From an uncultured Oscillospiraceae bacterium (lineage in GTDB: Bacteria; Bacillota; Clostridia; Oscillospirales; Acutalibacteraceae): a stretch of DNA of 64,000 nt. The notes under the pieces were generated by a model. The model worked only from the letters and a program-made list of their open reading frames with translations, did no database searches and was not told where the DNA came from. The stretch is taken from contig UQLR01000002.1 in the NCBI GenBank assembly GCA_900541975.1, forward strand, positions 1 through 64,000, written 5' to 3'. The translations under genes and the position numbers were made by a program. Position 1 is the first letter of the stretch; each line of letters begins with the position of its first letter. Of this stretch, positions 47,833 through 55,646 are shown in pieces.

Positions 47833-48766
47833 GCTTTTTCTTCTCCTCTCCAAAGGGTTTGGGGAACGTCAATTTTTCAATCAGCGGGACAAGAATATTC
47901 ATCAAAATAATGGCAAAGGAAACGCCTTCAGGCAAATTTGCATAAAGGCGGATCAGTACGGTAATTACGCCGCAGCCGATCCCAAAAAGAACCTTGCCTG
48001 TAAAGGTGATGGGTGAGGTGGTGTAGTCGGTGGCCATAAAAATAGCGCCCAGCAGCACGCCGCCGGAAAGAATATGAAAAACCGGATTCTGCCCCAAAAG
48101 CCAGGACAAAAGAAAAACAGAACCAATAAAACACAGCGGAATGGCAGGGGTAATGACTTTTCTTATAATTAGATAAATTCCGCCGAGCAGCAGTGCAACC
48201 GCGCAGGTTTCCCCAAGGCAGCCGCCGGTTGTTCCCATAAAAAGGTCAAAGTACGGCGTGGTTATTCCGTTTGCATTATTTGCAAGCGGCGTAGCGCTTG
48301 TAACGGCGTCCACCTGCTGCATATAAGAAAACGCGGGGGGCCAGGTTGTCATCTGTACAGGGAATGAAACAAGCAGAACAATTCTTGCCGCAAGGGCAGG
48401 GTTCACAAAGTTCTGGCCGATCCCGCCAAACATCTGCTTGACCACGACAATCGCCACAAGCGACCCAAACGCGGCAATCAGAAGCGGAATGCCGGACGGA
48501 AGATTTAAGGCGAGCAAAAGCCCGGTCACAACGGCGCTCAGGTCGCCAATTGTGTTATCACGCTTCATAATTTTTCTGCTGATAAATTCAAAAAATACGG
48601 CGCTTAGAATACAAACGCCAATTACAAGCAGGCTGCGTGGCCCGAACAGGACCACGGAAGCAATAACGGCAGGAAGCAGCGCAATAATGACGTCGCGCAT
48701 AATATGGGAGGTGGAGCCGCCATGGCGCATATGCGGCGAGGACGATACGTAAAGTTTTTGTTCCAT
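47819..48766 (-). CDS. rnfD: Rnf complex subunit RnfD (covalent FMN)
   Basis: The protein has 315 residues with about eight to ten hydrophobic segments. Signatures are SSPHMRHGGSTSHIMRDVII at the N-terminus, GGIGQNFVNPALAARI in the middle and DAVTSATPLAN, whose threonine is the expected covalent FMN site. AGGAGGG precedes the start, 4 bp after rnfC. Confidence 0.95.
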   Translation of the reverse strand: MEQKLYVSSSPHMRHGGSTSHIMRDVIIALLPAVIASVVLFGPRSLLVIGVCILSAVFFEFISRKIMKRDNTIGDLSAVVTGLLLALNLPSGIPLLIAAFGSLVAIVVVKQMFGGIGQNFVNPALAARIVLLVSFPVQMTTWPPAFSYMQQVDAVTSATPLANNANGITTPYFDLFMGTTGGCLGETCAVALLLGGIYLIIRKVITPAIPLCFIGSVFLLSWLLGQNPVFHILSGGVLLGAIFMATDYTTSPITFTGKVLFGIGCGVITVLIRLYANLPEGVSFAIILMNILVPLIEKLTFPKPFGEEKKKHEKS

Positions 48767-48769
48767 CCG

Positions 48770-50146
48770 TTATCCCTCCTTTTTCTTCTGCATGGGCTGT
48801 CTGGAAAGAAAATCTTTCAGCAAGGCTTTTCCCAGCCGCATATTCTGCACAATCGGCCGGCCTGCGGGGCAGCTGTACGCGCAGCTTCCGCATTCCATAC
48901 AGGTCGTTACGCCCTGCTTTTGCAGCGCTTCCATATCTTTCAGTTTAATACTGCGGCTGATCAGCGGGGGAACCAGGTGCATCGGGCAGCTTTGTACGCA
49001 TTTCCCACAGCGGATGCAGGCGCTGGCCTGCGGCAGTCTGGCTTCTTTTTCTGTAAAACAAAGGATCGCATTGTTTTGTTTGAGCACGGGCAGCGTGTCG
49101 TCTGTAAGGGCAAGCCCCATCATGGGTCCGCCCATCAAAATTTTCCCGGGAGGGGACTTATATCCGCCGCAAAAGGCAACTATGTCGCAAATAGGCGTTC
49201 CAATAGGGACAATTATGTTGCGCGGCCGGGCAATGGCGCCGCCGTCAACGGTAATGCGCTTGCTTACAAGCGGCATGCCGGTTTTTAAATAATTTGCCAG
49301 AAAGGCAATAGAGGTCACGTTCATAACAATACAGGAAACGTCCGCGGGAAGTTTTCCTGCGGGGATAACCCTGCCGGTACAGGCCAAAACCAGCATCTTT
49401 TCAGCTCCCTGTGGATAACGGGCCTTTAAAGGGAGCACGCGGACAGAGTCGTCCGGGTCGTTTGTTTTGCTGTCGGCAATACGGCGCAGCGTTTGAATCA
49501 CGTCGGGTTTGTTGTCTTCCACGCCAATGATAACTCTGTCGATGCCCAGCAGGCGCTTGACCGCATAAATGCCGCTCATAACCGCCCAGGAGTTCTCCAG
49601 GGCTTCTCTGTGGTCGGCGGTAATATATGGCTCGCATTCAGCCGCGTTGACAATCAGGGTGTCTATTTTCTTTCCCTGAGGAACGTTCAGTTTTACATGC
49701 GCAGGAAAACCGGCGCCGCCAAGCCCTACAAGGCCGCTCGCCCGTACAGCGTGCAGAAGGTCGGAAAGGCTGTTGACAACAGGCGGTTTTATATCGGCGC
49801 ATTTGCGCATTTGATCGTCGGAAGCGATTACCACTGCGTCACACTTTGTTCCGTCGGGCAGCATAACGCTTGTTATTTTTTTTACTGTGCCGGAAACGCT
49901 TGCGTGAATCGGCGCGCTTACGTATGCGTTGCTGTCGCCGATAAGCTGGCCGACGCATACGGGATCGCCTGCTTTGACTACCGGCCTGCACGGCGCGCCG
50001 ATGTGCTGCTGCAGGGGGATGACGACCTCCTGTGGGGGCGGCATAATGACAGACTCGTAATGTGCGGTGGTTTTTCTGTGCGGCGTTTTGACGCCGCCGC
50101 GTATTTTAAACGGATGTAAAGGAAATTTTAAAACGACCGATTTCAT
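48770..50146 (-). CDS. rnfC: Rnf complex subunit RnfC (NADH side)
   Basis: The protein has 458 residues. The ATG at 50146 is preferred over one 16 codons earlier because AAAGGATTGGGG lies upstream. The N-terminus reads FPLHPFKIRGGVKTPHRK; a nucleotide/FMN-binding segment is VGLGGAGFPAHVKL; two ferredoxin-type motifs are CIRCGKCVQSCPMH and CMECGSCAYSCPAG. RnfC is the cytosolic subunit that reduces NAD. It is the first gene of rnfCDGEAB, the standard clostridial order. The operon runs against the direction of replication. Confidence 0.96.
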   Translation of the reverse strand: MKSVVLKFPLHPFKIRGGVKTPHRKTTAHYESVIMPPPQEVVIPLQQHIGAPCRPVVKAGDPVCVGQLIGDSNAYVSAPIHASVSGTVKKITSVMLPDGTKCDAVVIASDDQMRKCADIKPPVVNSLSDLLHAVRASGLVGLGGAGFPAHVKLNVPQGKKIDTLIVNAAECEPYITADHREALENSWAVMSGIYAVKRLLGIDRVIIGVEDNKPDVIQTLRRIADSKTNDPDDSVRVLPLKARYPQGAEKMLVLACTGRVIPAGKLPADVSCIVMNVTSIAFLANYLKTGMPLVSKRITVDGGAIARPRNIIVPIGTPICDIVAFCGGYKSPPGKILMGGPMMGLALTDDTLPVLKQNNAILCFTEKEARLPQASACIRCGKCVQSCPMHLVPPLISRSIKLKDMEALQKQGVTTCMECGSCAYSCPAGRPIVQNMRLGKALLKDFLSRQPMQKKKEG

Positions 50147-50412
50147 AAAAGCCCCAATCCTTTCTAAAGCCGCAAGGTACTCCTGCTTTACCATTCATAT
50201 TCAAAAAGCAGAAAGAAAATAAAAAAATATTCTAAAATGTACCAGCTTAAATGCGGTGTTTGCATGCATAAAACAATACGTTTCCCCATTTTACAACATT
50301 AACAAATATTTTAGCACCGAATGCGCCTTTTTTCAATATGTATACCGTTAAAAAAACGGACAAAAATAAAGCTGTACGGCGGTTTTTATAAAAATATAAA
50401 AAGGAAGGCGAT

Positions 50413-50775
50413 ATGCTTATGCTGGATTACTTAAATGCGTTTTGGGTAGGTGGAATCATTTGCGTGATCGGGCAGATCCTGATTGACAAAACAAAGCTTA
50501 CGCCCGCAAGAATACTGGTTGCCTTTGTTGTATTGGGCGTAGTACTGGGGGCGGTCGGCCTGTATGAACCAATTGTGGATTTTGCCGGCGCCGGCGCAAC
50601 GGTTCCGCTTTCCGGTTTTGGTTATACCATGGCCGAAGGCGTCAGAAAGGCGGTGGCCGCAAACGGGCTGATCGGGGCGCTTACCGGCGGAATTACCGCC
50701 GCTGCGGCCGGAGTTACTGCAGCCATTGTATTTGGCTACCTTGGCTCGTTGATAGCAAAGCCAAGGGAAAAATAG
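50413..50775 (+). CDS. spoVAE: Stage V sporulation protein AE (SpoVAE)
   Basis: The protein has 120 residues with three to four hydrophobic segments. It shows the conserved GGIICVIGQILIDKTKLTPA start and the GATVPLSGFGYTMAEGVRKA core. SpoVAE belongs to the membrane machinery that moves dipicolinic acid into and out of the spore. It lies alone here; spoVAC and spoVAD, its usual neighbours, are not adjacent. AAGGAAGG precedes the ATG; an ATG two codons later is possible. It should be transcribed in the forespore, but I could not define a sigma-G promoter. Confidence 0.92.
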   Translation: MLMLDYLNAFWVGGIICVIGQILIDKTKLTPARILVAFVVLGVVLGAVGLYEPIVDFAGAGATVPLSGFGYTMAEGVRKAVAANGLIGALTGGITAAAAGVTAAIVFGYLGSLIAKPREK

Positions 50776-50791
50776 CGCAAACGGGCAAAAG

Positions 50792-50831
50792 GCAGACGCA
50801 CCCGGAGAAGATGTTCCCCGGGTGCGTCTGC
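50792..50831 (+). terminator. Terminator hairpin of spoVAE
   Basis: GCAGACGCACCCGG (50792-50805) pairs perfectly with CCGGGTGCGTCTGC (50818-50831). The T-run is absent, as with several hairpins here. Confidence 0.65.
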
Positions 50832-50951
50832 AGATACAAAACGCGGCGTTTCAAAAATTTAACCGGCTTTAAGAATGTTACAATTTGTTTTCAAATTTTT
50901 GGAAAACAGCTGCTATAATAATAAGCAAATACAGCTTAAAGGAAGGTTAAC

Positions 50952-51389
50952 ATGAATATTGTTATGCTTTTAAAGCCTAAATGCGACGTAGCTTTTTTAT
51001 ATGAAGACAATACGTTGCGGCAGGGCCTTGAAAAAATGCGTTACCATGGGTATACGGCGATTCCGGTTATCGCAAGGGACGGTACATATGTAGGAACGGT
51101 CAGCGAAGGGGATTTTTTATGGAGCGTGCTGGACAACGGCGGCCAAAGCCTGAAGGACGAGGAAAAGTTTACAGTGCACAATATTTTAAAAGCTGGGTGG
51201 AATCCCGCCGTGCGGGTAAATATCACGATGGACGCGCTTTTGCTTAAGGTAATGGATCAAAACTTTGTGCCTGTAACCGATGACAGGGGCTCCTTTATGG
51301 GGATCGTCACAAGGCGTGACGTCCTGAAATATTTTTACCAAAACCAGTGGAAGGAAGAAAAAAGACCTCTGCAGGCGGTTGCACAGTAA
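50952..51389 (+). CDS. CBS-domain protein
   Basis: The protein has 145 residues. Two CBS repeats fill it: GYTAIPVIARDGTYVGTVSE with the following DFLW, and FVPVTDDRGSFMGIVTRRDV. Such proteins usually sense adenine nucleotides, but there is no catalytic domain and the target is unknown. AAGGAAGG precedes the ATG. A terminator follows. Confidence 0.86.
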   Translation: MNIVMLLKPKCDVAFLYEDNTLRQGLEKMRYHGYTAIPVIARDGTYVGTVSEGDFLWSVLDNGGQSLKDEEKFTVHNILKAGWNPAVRVNITMDALLLKVMDQNFVPVTDDRGSFMGIVTRRDVLKYFYQNQWKEEKRPLQAVAQ

Positions 51390-51411
51390 CAAAAACAAAG
51401 AAAACCAAAAA

Positions 51412-51446
51412 ACAGGACAGCATGTATGCTGTCCTGTCTGTTTTTT
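51412..51446 (+). terminator. Terminator of the CBS gene
   Basis: ACAGGACAGCAT (51412-51423) pairs with ATGCTGTCCTGT (51426-51437), followed by CTGTTTTTTG. Confidence 0.87.
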
Positions 51447-51447
51447 G

Positions 51448-51597
51448 TTACTGAATCGAGCAGTCCAAATACCGCTCTAACTCTTCGTCGTCTTTCCGTT
51501 TCTTTTCCTTAATAATTAAAAAAGCGGTAACCGCGGCGGTAACCGCAGCTACGGAGGCAATAATTGCAAGGAAAACGCCGAGCTTACTTTTTTTCAT
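51448..51597 (-). CDS. Small single-pass membrane protein (49 residues)
   Basis: A 49-codon frame starts MKKSKLGVFLAIIASVAAV and ends in a charged tail EKKRKDDEELERYLDCSIQ. The middle 24 residues are hydrophobic and Ala/Val-rich, forming one membrane segment with a basic N-terminus. GGGGGT lies about nine bases upstream as a possible ribosome site. The frame is convergent with the CBS gene and shares its terminator region. Its codon use and signal-anchor pattern look real, but function is unknown. Confidence 0.62.
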   Translation of the reverse strand: MKKSKLGVFLAIIASVAAVTAAVTAFLIIKEKKRKDDEELERYLDCSIQ

Positions 51598-51776
51598 AAC
51601 AAATACCCCCAAATAAATTTATACGGTAATTATAGTACTATCATACCCAGTTTTTAAAAAAAAGTCAACCGTCTTATAAAAGCGAAAAATAAAATTCAGG
51701 GAATGTTCAAACCGTGTTAAAAAATTGTCGGAAAACACAGAGAAACACAAAATAAAAAGACTGGGATAAAAACAAA

Positions 51777-51803
51777 AAAAGCAGGGCAAATTGCTCTGCT
51801 TTT
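51777..51803 (-). terminator. Terminator of rpsT
   Basis: AAAAGCAGGGCAA and TTGCTCTGCTTTT form a hairpin with one wobble; the minus strand continues with TTTTTTTGTTTTTA. It lies 21 bp after the rpsT stop. Confidence 0.85.
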
Positions 51804-51823
51804 ACGTTCTACGCGCAAAAATC

Positions 51824-52084
51824 TTATGCGGAAGCGTTGAGCTTGCGGGCAAGTGCGGACTTGCTTCTTGCGGCAGTGTTCTTGTGCAGGATCCCTTTTG
51901 CAGCCGCCTGATCAATTTTCTTCATTGCAAGACGTACCGCTTCCGTCTTGTCGGCCGAGTTGTTCTCGACAGCCATATAAGCTTTCTTAAGCGTTGTTTT
52001 TAAAGCAGATTTGCAGGCCTTGTTTCTGGCTGTTTTTACAGCAATTACCTTAACGCGCTTTTTTGCTGATTTGATATTTGGCAC
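51824..52084 (-). CDS. rpsT: 30S ribosomal protein S20
   Basis: The protein has 86 residues and uses a GTG start with AAAAGGAGGTGG upstream. It begins [20 protein letters not shown] and ends [18 protein letters not shown], both classic S20 features: an all-helical basic protein of the 30S body. It has its own promoter and terminator. Confidence 0.97.
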   Translation of the reverse strand: MPNIKSAKKRVKVIAVKTARNKACKSALKTTLKKAYMAVENNSADKTEAVRLAMKKIDQAAAKGILHKNTAARSKSALARKLNASA

Positions 52085-52121
52085 GGTCCCACCTCCTTTT
52101 GCTCAGATTCGTGTACAAACC

Positions 52122-52150
52122 ATACTAGCATTATTTTAAAGAAAATGCAA
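52122..52150 (-). promoter_or_regulatory. Promoter of rpsT
   Basis: On the minus strand TTGCAT (52150-52145), a 17 bp spacer and TAGTAT (52127-52122) lie about 40 bp before the start. Confidence 0.7.
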
Positions 52151-52219
52151 GCATTTTTCACAGTTTTTTGCAAAAAAAATGTAGGACACAAAATATAGTA
52201 TGGATCGGGCTTCCGGTAT

Positions 52220-52768
52220 CTATAGAACCAGGCGCAGCAGGGCGATGATAATAAGCAGAATACCGGAAAATACAGCGAACAGATTCTGTGGGATTCGTTT
52301 AAACGACGTAATTTTTTTACCAAGCCCCATTCCGCTGCACAAAAATAAAAGCTGGCATATCCCTACCAGAAAAGGGACAAAGTAAGACGTTATTCCTGTA
52401 ACAGCAAAGAGAATTCCGGCGCCAAAGGAATCTATAGAAAGCGCAACCCCAAGATACAGCGCTTCGGCGCGGTCTATATGTTTGGAACAGTCGCTGTCAA
52501 ACTGTTCCGGTTTTTTGAGCAGCCCGGAACAGACGATATATGCGCCAAAGGCAAACAGCATCAGCGCGCCAATAAGCTTTGCTGCGCCTGCGGGAATTAC
52601 AAACAGCAAAAGATTTCCAAAAAAGACAGCGGCGGCTGTAAAAATAACGGAAATCAGCGCGATTACAAGCTTTGCTGCAGCGGAAGTTTTAATCCCGCGC
52701 AGCCCATACGATATGCCGATTCCCAATGCATCCATGCTTAAAGAAACGGCAAGCAGCAGCGCACTCAA
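52220..52768 (-). CDS. MntP/YtaF-family membrane protein
   Basis: The protein has 182 residues and uses a TTG start with AAGGGGGG upstream. Six hydrophobic segments come in two similar halves, each with an acidic motif: SLSMDALGIGISYGLRGI and LGVALSIDSFGAGILFAV. This is the pattern of DUF204/MntP manganese exporters and of the sporulation-associated YtaF. The GISYGLRGI segment favours YtaF. A palindrome-rich stretch precedes it. Confidence 0.8.
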   Translation of the reverse strand: MSALLLAVSLSMDALGIGISYGLRGIKTSAAAKLVIALISVIFTAAAVFFGNLLLFVIPAGAAKLIGALMLFAFGAYIVCSGLLKKPEQFDSDCSKHIDRAEALYLGVALSIDSFGAGILFAVTGITSYFVPFLVGICQLLFLCSGMGLGKKITSFKRIPQNLFAVFSGILLIIIALLRLVL

Positions 52769-52846
52769 TTAAGCACCCCCCTTTTAACAAAATATGGGGG
52801 TGGTTTAATTTTGTGACAACAGGTGCTCCCACACCGTGGGCGTATA

Positions 52847-52882
52847 GCACAGGCCGGAGGGCCATGGCCCTCCGGCCTGTGC
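52847..52882. repeat. 36-bp perfect palindrome upstream of the YtaF-like gene
   Basis: The sequence from GCACAGGCCGGAGGGCC to its exact complement is a perfect 36-bp palindrome centred on CCATGG. It sits in a GC-rich, hairpin-dense stretch (about 52800-52960) that also contains CCCACACCGTGGG and a GCGGAAA...TTTCCGC pair. Confidence 0.9.
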
Positions 52883-53007
52883 CGGGAAGGGCTTTTTCCG
52901 CCCTTTTTATATAAAGCGGAAAAGGAAGCTTCGTTTCCGCACAGTATTATAGTATGCAGGCGGGGCAATCGTGTGCTAGGCGGAAACGGAGGGGAAAACC
53001 AGGCATA

Positions 53008-53053
53008 AACAAAGGCGGCTGACCGTTCCCGCGCACGGTCAGCCGCCTTTGTT
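53008..53053. terminator. 19-bp perfect-stem terminator overlapping a stop codon
   Basis: AACAAAGGCGGCTGACCGT (53008-53026) pairs perfectly with its complement at 53035-53053, with an 8-nt loop. The TGA stop of the 93-residue membrane protein gene is inside the stem. Confidence 0.78.
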
Positions 53054-53320
53054 GCCGCTGTGATTGTTCTGCTTTTTTGCCTTTTTCTGTATAATATATA
53101 TGATTAACGCTATCAGCAACACCGCGCCGGATATACAGCGCAACACCACGGCATAGTTACCATCAAGCATATTTATCGGCAGCAGCTCGTCGATCAGCCA
53201 CCAAATGCAAAGAAATACAAAATAAGCGCCTAAAAAACAGAAAAGCCTGTTTTCTTTTGCGCCGGTATAAATCAGGTAGATCCCTACGATCAGCCACATA
53301 GCGGCGTATACATAACCCAT
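53039..53320 (-). CDS. Small membrane protein of unknown function (93 residues)
   Basis: The protein has 93 residues with three hydrophobic segments (about 3-22, 26-45, 58-78) and a basic, Asn-rich tail. AGAGGTAAGG lies upstream. It starts 8 bp after the stop of the preceding small membrane protein, so the two are probably an operon. I recognise no family. Confidence 0.68.
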   Translation of the reverse strand: MGYVYAAMWLIVGIYLIYTGAKENRLFCFLGAYFVFLCIWWLIDELLPINMLDGNYAVVLRCISGAVLLIALIIYIIQKKAKKQNNHSGNKGG

Positions 53321-53328
53321 TTACAGCC

Positions 53329-53649
53329 TTACCTCTTTATTTCTCTGCGTGTTTTACGTTTTTTTACTTTTTCCTGCCGTTTTTCGTCCTTCCCCTTTCT
53401 GGGGCGGCTGTAAAACAAGCAGAGCAAAAGATAACCCCCAAACACGATAATCCCCGTATAGTGAATCCACTGCATTGCGTCTGTTCCCGGCCAAATTTGC
53501 GTAACCAGGAAATTTGCAAGCACCCATGCGCCTTCAAATATGAAAAAGAGCGCAACAGGTCGAAAAAGCGGTACACCGCGGAAAAGCGGCGTAAAAAGGA
53601 TCACCGCAATCAGCAGGCATATAAAAGCGGAAAGTATCGCAATCCACAT
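53329..53649 (-). CDS. Small membrane protein of unknown function (106 residues)
   Basis: The protein has 106 residues from the ATG at 53649, which has AAGGAGA upstream; an ATG 16 codons earlier lacks a site. Three hydrophobic segments (about 3-22, 28-48, 60-80) are followed by a very basic Lys/Arg tail (about 82-106). It appears to be co-transcribed with the 93-residue membrane protein. No family was recognised. Confidence 0.68.
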   Translation of the reverse strand: MWIAILSAFICLLIAVILFTPLFRGVPLFRPVALFFIFEGAWVLANFLVTQIWPGTDAMQWIHYTGIIVFGGYLLLCLFYSRPRKGKDEKRQEKVKKRKTRREIKR

Positions 53650-53799
53650 AACGCCGTTCTCCTTTTCTTTATCTAAATCAAAGTATAGTAAATTCACACA
53701 GTTAAGTCAATAGAAAATAAAAAATCCACTTTTTTCCCCAGGGCAGGAAAAAAGCGTGGAAAACGGGCGATATTAATAATTAGTTTACAAATACCCCCC

Positions 53800-53828
53800 T
53801 TGACAAATACCTGCTCCAATGGTAAATT
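53800..53828 (+). promoter_or_regulatory. Promoter of the hrcA operon
   Basis: A perfect TTGACA (53800-53805), a 17 bp spacer and TAAATT (53823-53828) lie directly before the CIRCE element. Confidence 0.78.
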
Positions 53829-53837
53829 ATAGTCAGA

Positions 53838-53864
53838 TTAGCACTCTTGGCTTTAGAGTGCTAA
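53838..53864 (+). promoter_or_regulatory. CIRCE operator (HrcA binding site)
   Basis: A perfect CIRCE, TTAGCACTC, nine bases, GAGTGCTAA, lies ten bases after the -10 element. HrcA bound here represses hrcA-grpE-dnaK-dnaJ until heat or misfolded protein titrates GroE. Confidence 0.97.
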
Positions 53865-53907
53865 CAACTGACAGGCTGTTGGCATACCCTGAAAAGAGGT
53901 GGAAGAT

Positions 53908-54936
53908 ATGGAGCTTGCACCAAGAAAGAGCAAAATTCTTATGGCTATCGTAGAAAGCTATATTCAGACCGGCGAGCCTGTGGGGTCTAAAGCGCTGGTT
54001 GAACATCTGGATATATCGGTATCCTCGGCCACAGTCCGCAGCGAAATGGCCGCCCTGGCCGAAATGGGGTATTTGCTCCAGCCGCATACGTCGGCAGGCA
54101 GGGTGCCGTCGCATAAGGGCTACAGGCATTACCTGGACCATATTATGCAACCGCGCGACGTTGCAAGAAAGGACAGAGAAGCCATAGAAGCGGCCCTGTT
54201 TTCCGCCGCAGACGACCCTGAGCACATCTTAAGCGAAGGTTCCGCCGTGCTTGCCATGTTGTCAGGCTATGCGGCTGTTTCGACAACGCCGCCGGGAGAC
54301 GACGCAAAGATCCGCAAAATACACCTGGTACAAACGGGCAGGCAAACGGCAATGGCTGTACTGATTACTTCAACCGGCATGGTGAAGAACCGGCTGTTTC
54401 GGTGCGATTATGTGCTTACGCCTGAAATTGTAAAGGTTTTTGGGCGGCTCTTAAACGAAGCACTCAGCGGCGTACCTGCCCAGGATATAACGCCTGCGTT
54501 TATACAGACTACGGCTGTAAGCTTTGGAGAGCTTGCCATGCTCATGCCCAATGTGCTGATGGCGGTTATGGAATCGGCCAAAGAAGTATCTGGCATGAAC
54601 GTCAGCCTGCATGGACAGACGAATTTACTGTTTCAGGCGGATTATGATATGGCGGACGTACGGGGCGTTATGAAATTTCTAAACGCCTCTGAAGACGTGG
54701 CCGGCCTGCTGCTGCGTGCAAAGGAAGACCCAGACGTTTTTGTTGGGGAAGAAAGCGGCAGGCAAGAGCTTAAAAACTGCTCGGTTATAACGGGGCGTTA
54801 CAAGATAGCGGGGCAGCCTGCGGGAGCCGTTGGGATTATAGGGCCGGTACGCATGGATTACAGCCGGAATATAGGCAGGCTGGAATTAATTTGCAGCACA
54901 GTGGGAACACTGATCAGTGAGCTGCTGGAGCTGTAA
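53908..54936 (+). CDS. hrcA: Heat-inducible transcription repressor HrcA
   Basis: The protein has 342 residues from the ATG at 53908 (AGAGGTGG upstream). An N-terminal winged-helix region has AIVESYIQTGEPVGSKAL, then SSATVRSEMAALAEMGYLLQ, and HTSAGRVPSHKGYRHYLD. The C-terminal part with VGIIGPVRMDYSRNI and the helix after it is the HrcA dimer domain. It binds the perfect CIRCE 44 bp upstream and heads hrcA-grpE-dnaK-dnaJ-prmA. Confidence 0.97.
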   Translation: MELAPRKSKILMAIVESYIQTGEPVGSKALVEHLDISVSSATVRSEMAALAEMGYLLQPHTSAGRVPSHKGYRHYLDHIMQPRDVARKDREAIEAALFSAADDPEHILSEGSAVLAMLSGYAAVSTTPPGDDAKIRKIHLVQTGRQTAMAVLITSTGMVKNRLFRCDYVLTPEIVKVFGRLLNEALSGVPAQDITPAFIQTTAVSFGELAMLMPNVLMAVMESAKEVSGMNVSLHGQTNLLFQADYDMADVRGVMKFLNASEDVAGLLLRAKEDPDVFVGEESGRQELKNCSVITGRYKIAGQPAGAVGIIGPVRMDYSRNIGRLELICSTVGTLISELLEL

Positions 54937-54990
54937 AAAAGATTTTGGCTTTCATAATATAAGGATTGAAAACGAAAGGAAGGGATAAAA

Positions 54991-55584
54991 ATGGGTAAGC
55001 CAAAAGAGGAAGAAAAAGAGGTTGTGACAAAAGACGCGGCTGAACAGCAATGCAAAGAGGAGCAGCCAAAGGATAAAAGCCCCAAAAAGAAAGAAAGCAA
55101 AAAGGAAAAAGACGCGCAGGAACTTTTAAAAACACAGGAGGAACTTGCACAACGGCAGAAAGAACTTGCCGCGCAAAAAGAAAGCTTTATGCGTTTGGCT
55201 GCGGAATATGATAATTATCGCAAACGGACCACCGTTGAAAAGCAAAACATATATGCAGACGCAACGGCTGATGCAATTGCGGAAATTCTGCCAGTGGCGG
55301 ACAGCATAGACGCTGCGTTGCAGTCTGCAAAAGATGCGTCTGAAGAATTTAAAAAGGGGCTGGAGCTGGTAAGCAGCCAGCTGTTATCTGCACTTGCAAA
55401 GCTCAGAGTAGAACCCTTTGGAGAACAGGGCGAACCGTTTGACCCAACCCTGCATAACGCTGTTTCCCGCATAGAGGATCAAACGCTTGCGGAAAACACA
55501 ATTGCACAGGTTTTTCAAAAGGGATATAAGACGGGTGAAAAAATTATCCGCCACGCTATGGTACAGGTCGCAAACTGCGACTGA
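54991..55584 (+). CDS. grpE: Nucleotide exchange factor GrpE
   Basis: The protein has 197 residues. The N-terminal 60 residues are low-complexity Lys/Glu-rich, followed by a long coiled coil and the dimer core RLAAEYDNYRKRTTVEKQNI. The beta-wing domain ends with the KGYKTGEKIIRHAMVQVA segment. It exchanges ADP for ATP on DnaK. GAAAGGAAGGG precedes the start. Confidence 0.96.
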   Translation: MGKPKEEEKEVVTKDAAEQQCKEEQPKDKSPKKKESKKEKDAQELLKTQEELAQRQKELAAQKESFMRLAAEYDNYRKRTTVEKQNIYADATADAIAEILPVADSIDAALQSAKDASEEFKKGLELVSSQLLSALAKLRVEPFGEQGEPFDPTLHNAVSRIEDQTLAENTIAQVFQKGYKTGEKIIRHAMVQVANCD

Positions 55585-55646
55585 TTTATATAGATTAACA
55601 GGTAAACGGGAATCGTTACAATTCAACAATTTTGGAGGAATGCAGT

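Noticed and set aside
50147..50412. Rex-type operator (TTGTTAA half-site) upstream of rnfC
   Set aside because: Only one half-site is present near 50305; the second half does not match, so I do not call a Rex box.
52769..52960. yybP-ykoY manganese riboswitch upstream of the MntP/YtaF-like gene
   Set aside because: The expected conserved loops of that riboswitch were not found in the leader; only strong hairpins are seen.
52765..52968. 67-codon frame on the minus strand upstream of the YtaF-like gene
   Set aside because: It runs through the 36-bp palindrome and hairpins, has unusual composition, and lacks a ribosome site. The region is better read as a structured leader or repeat.
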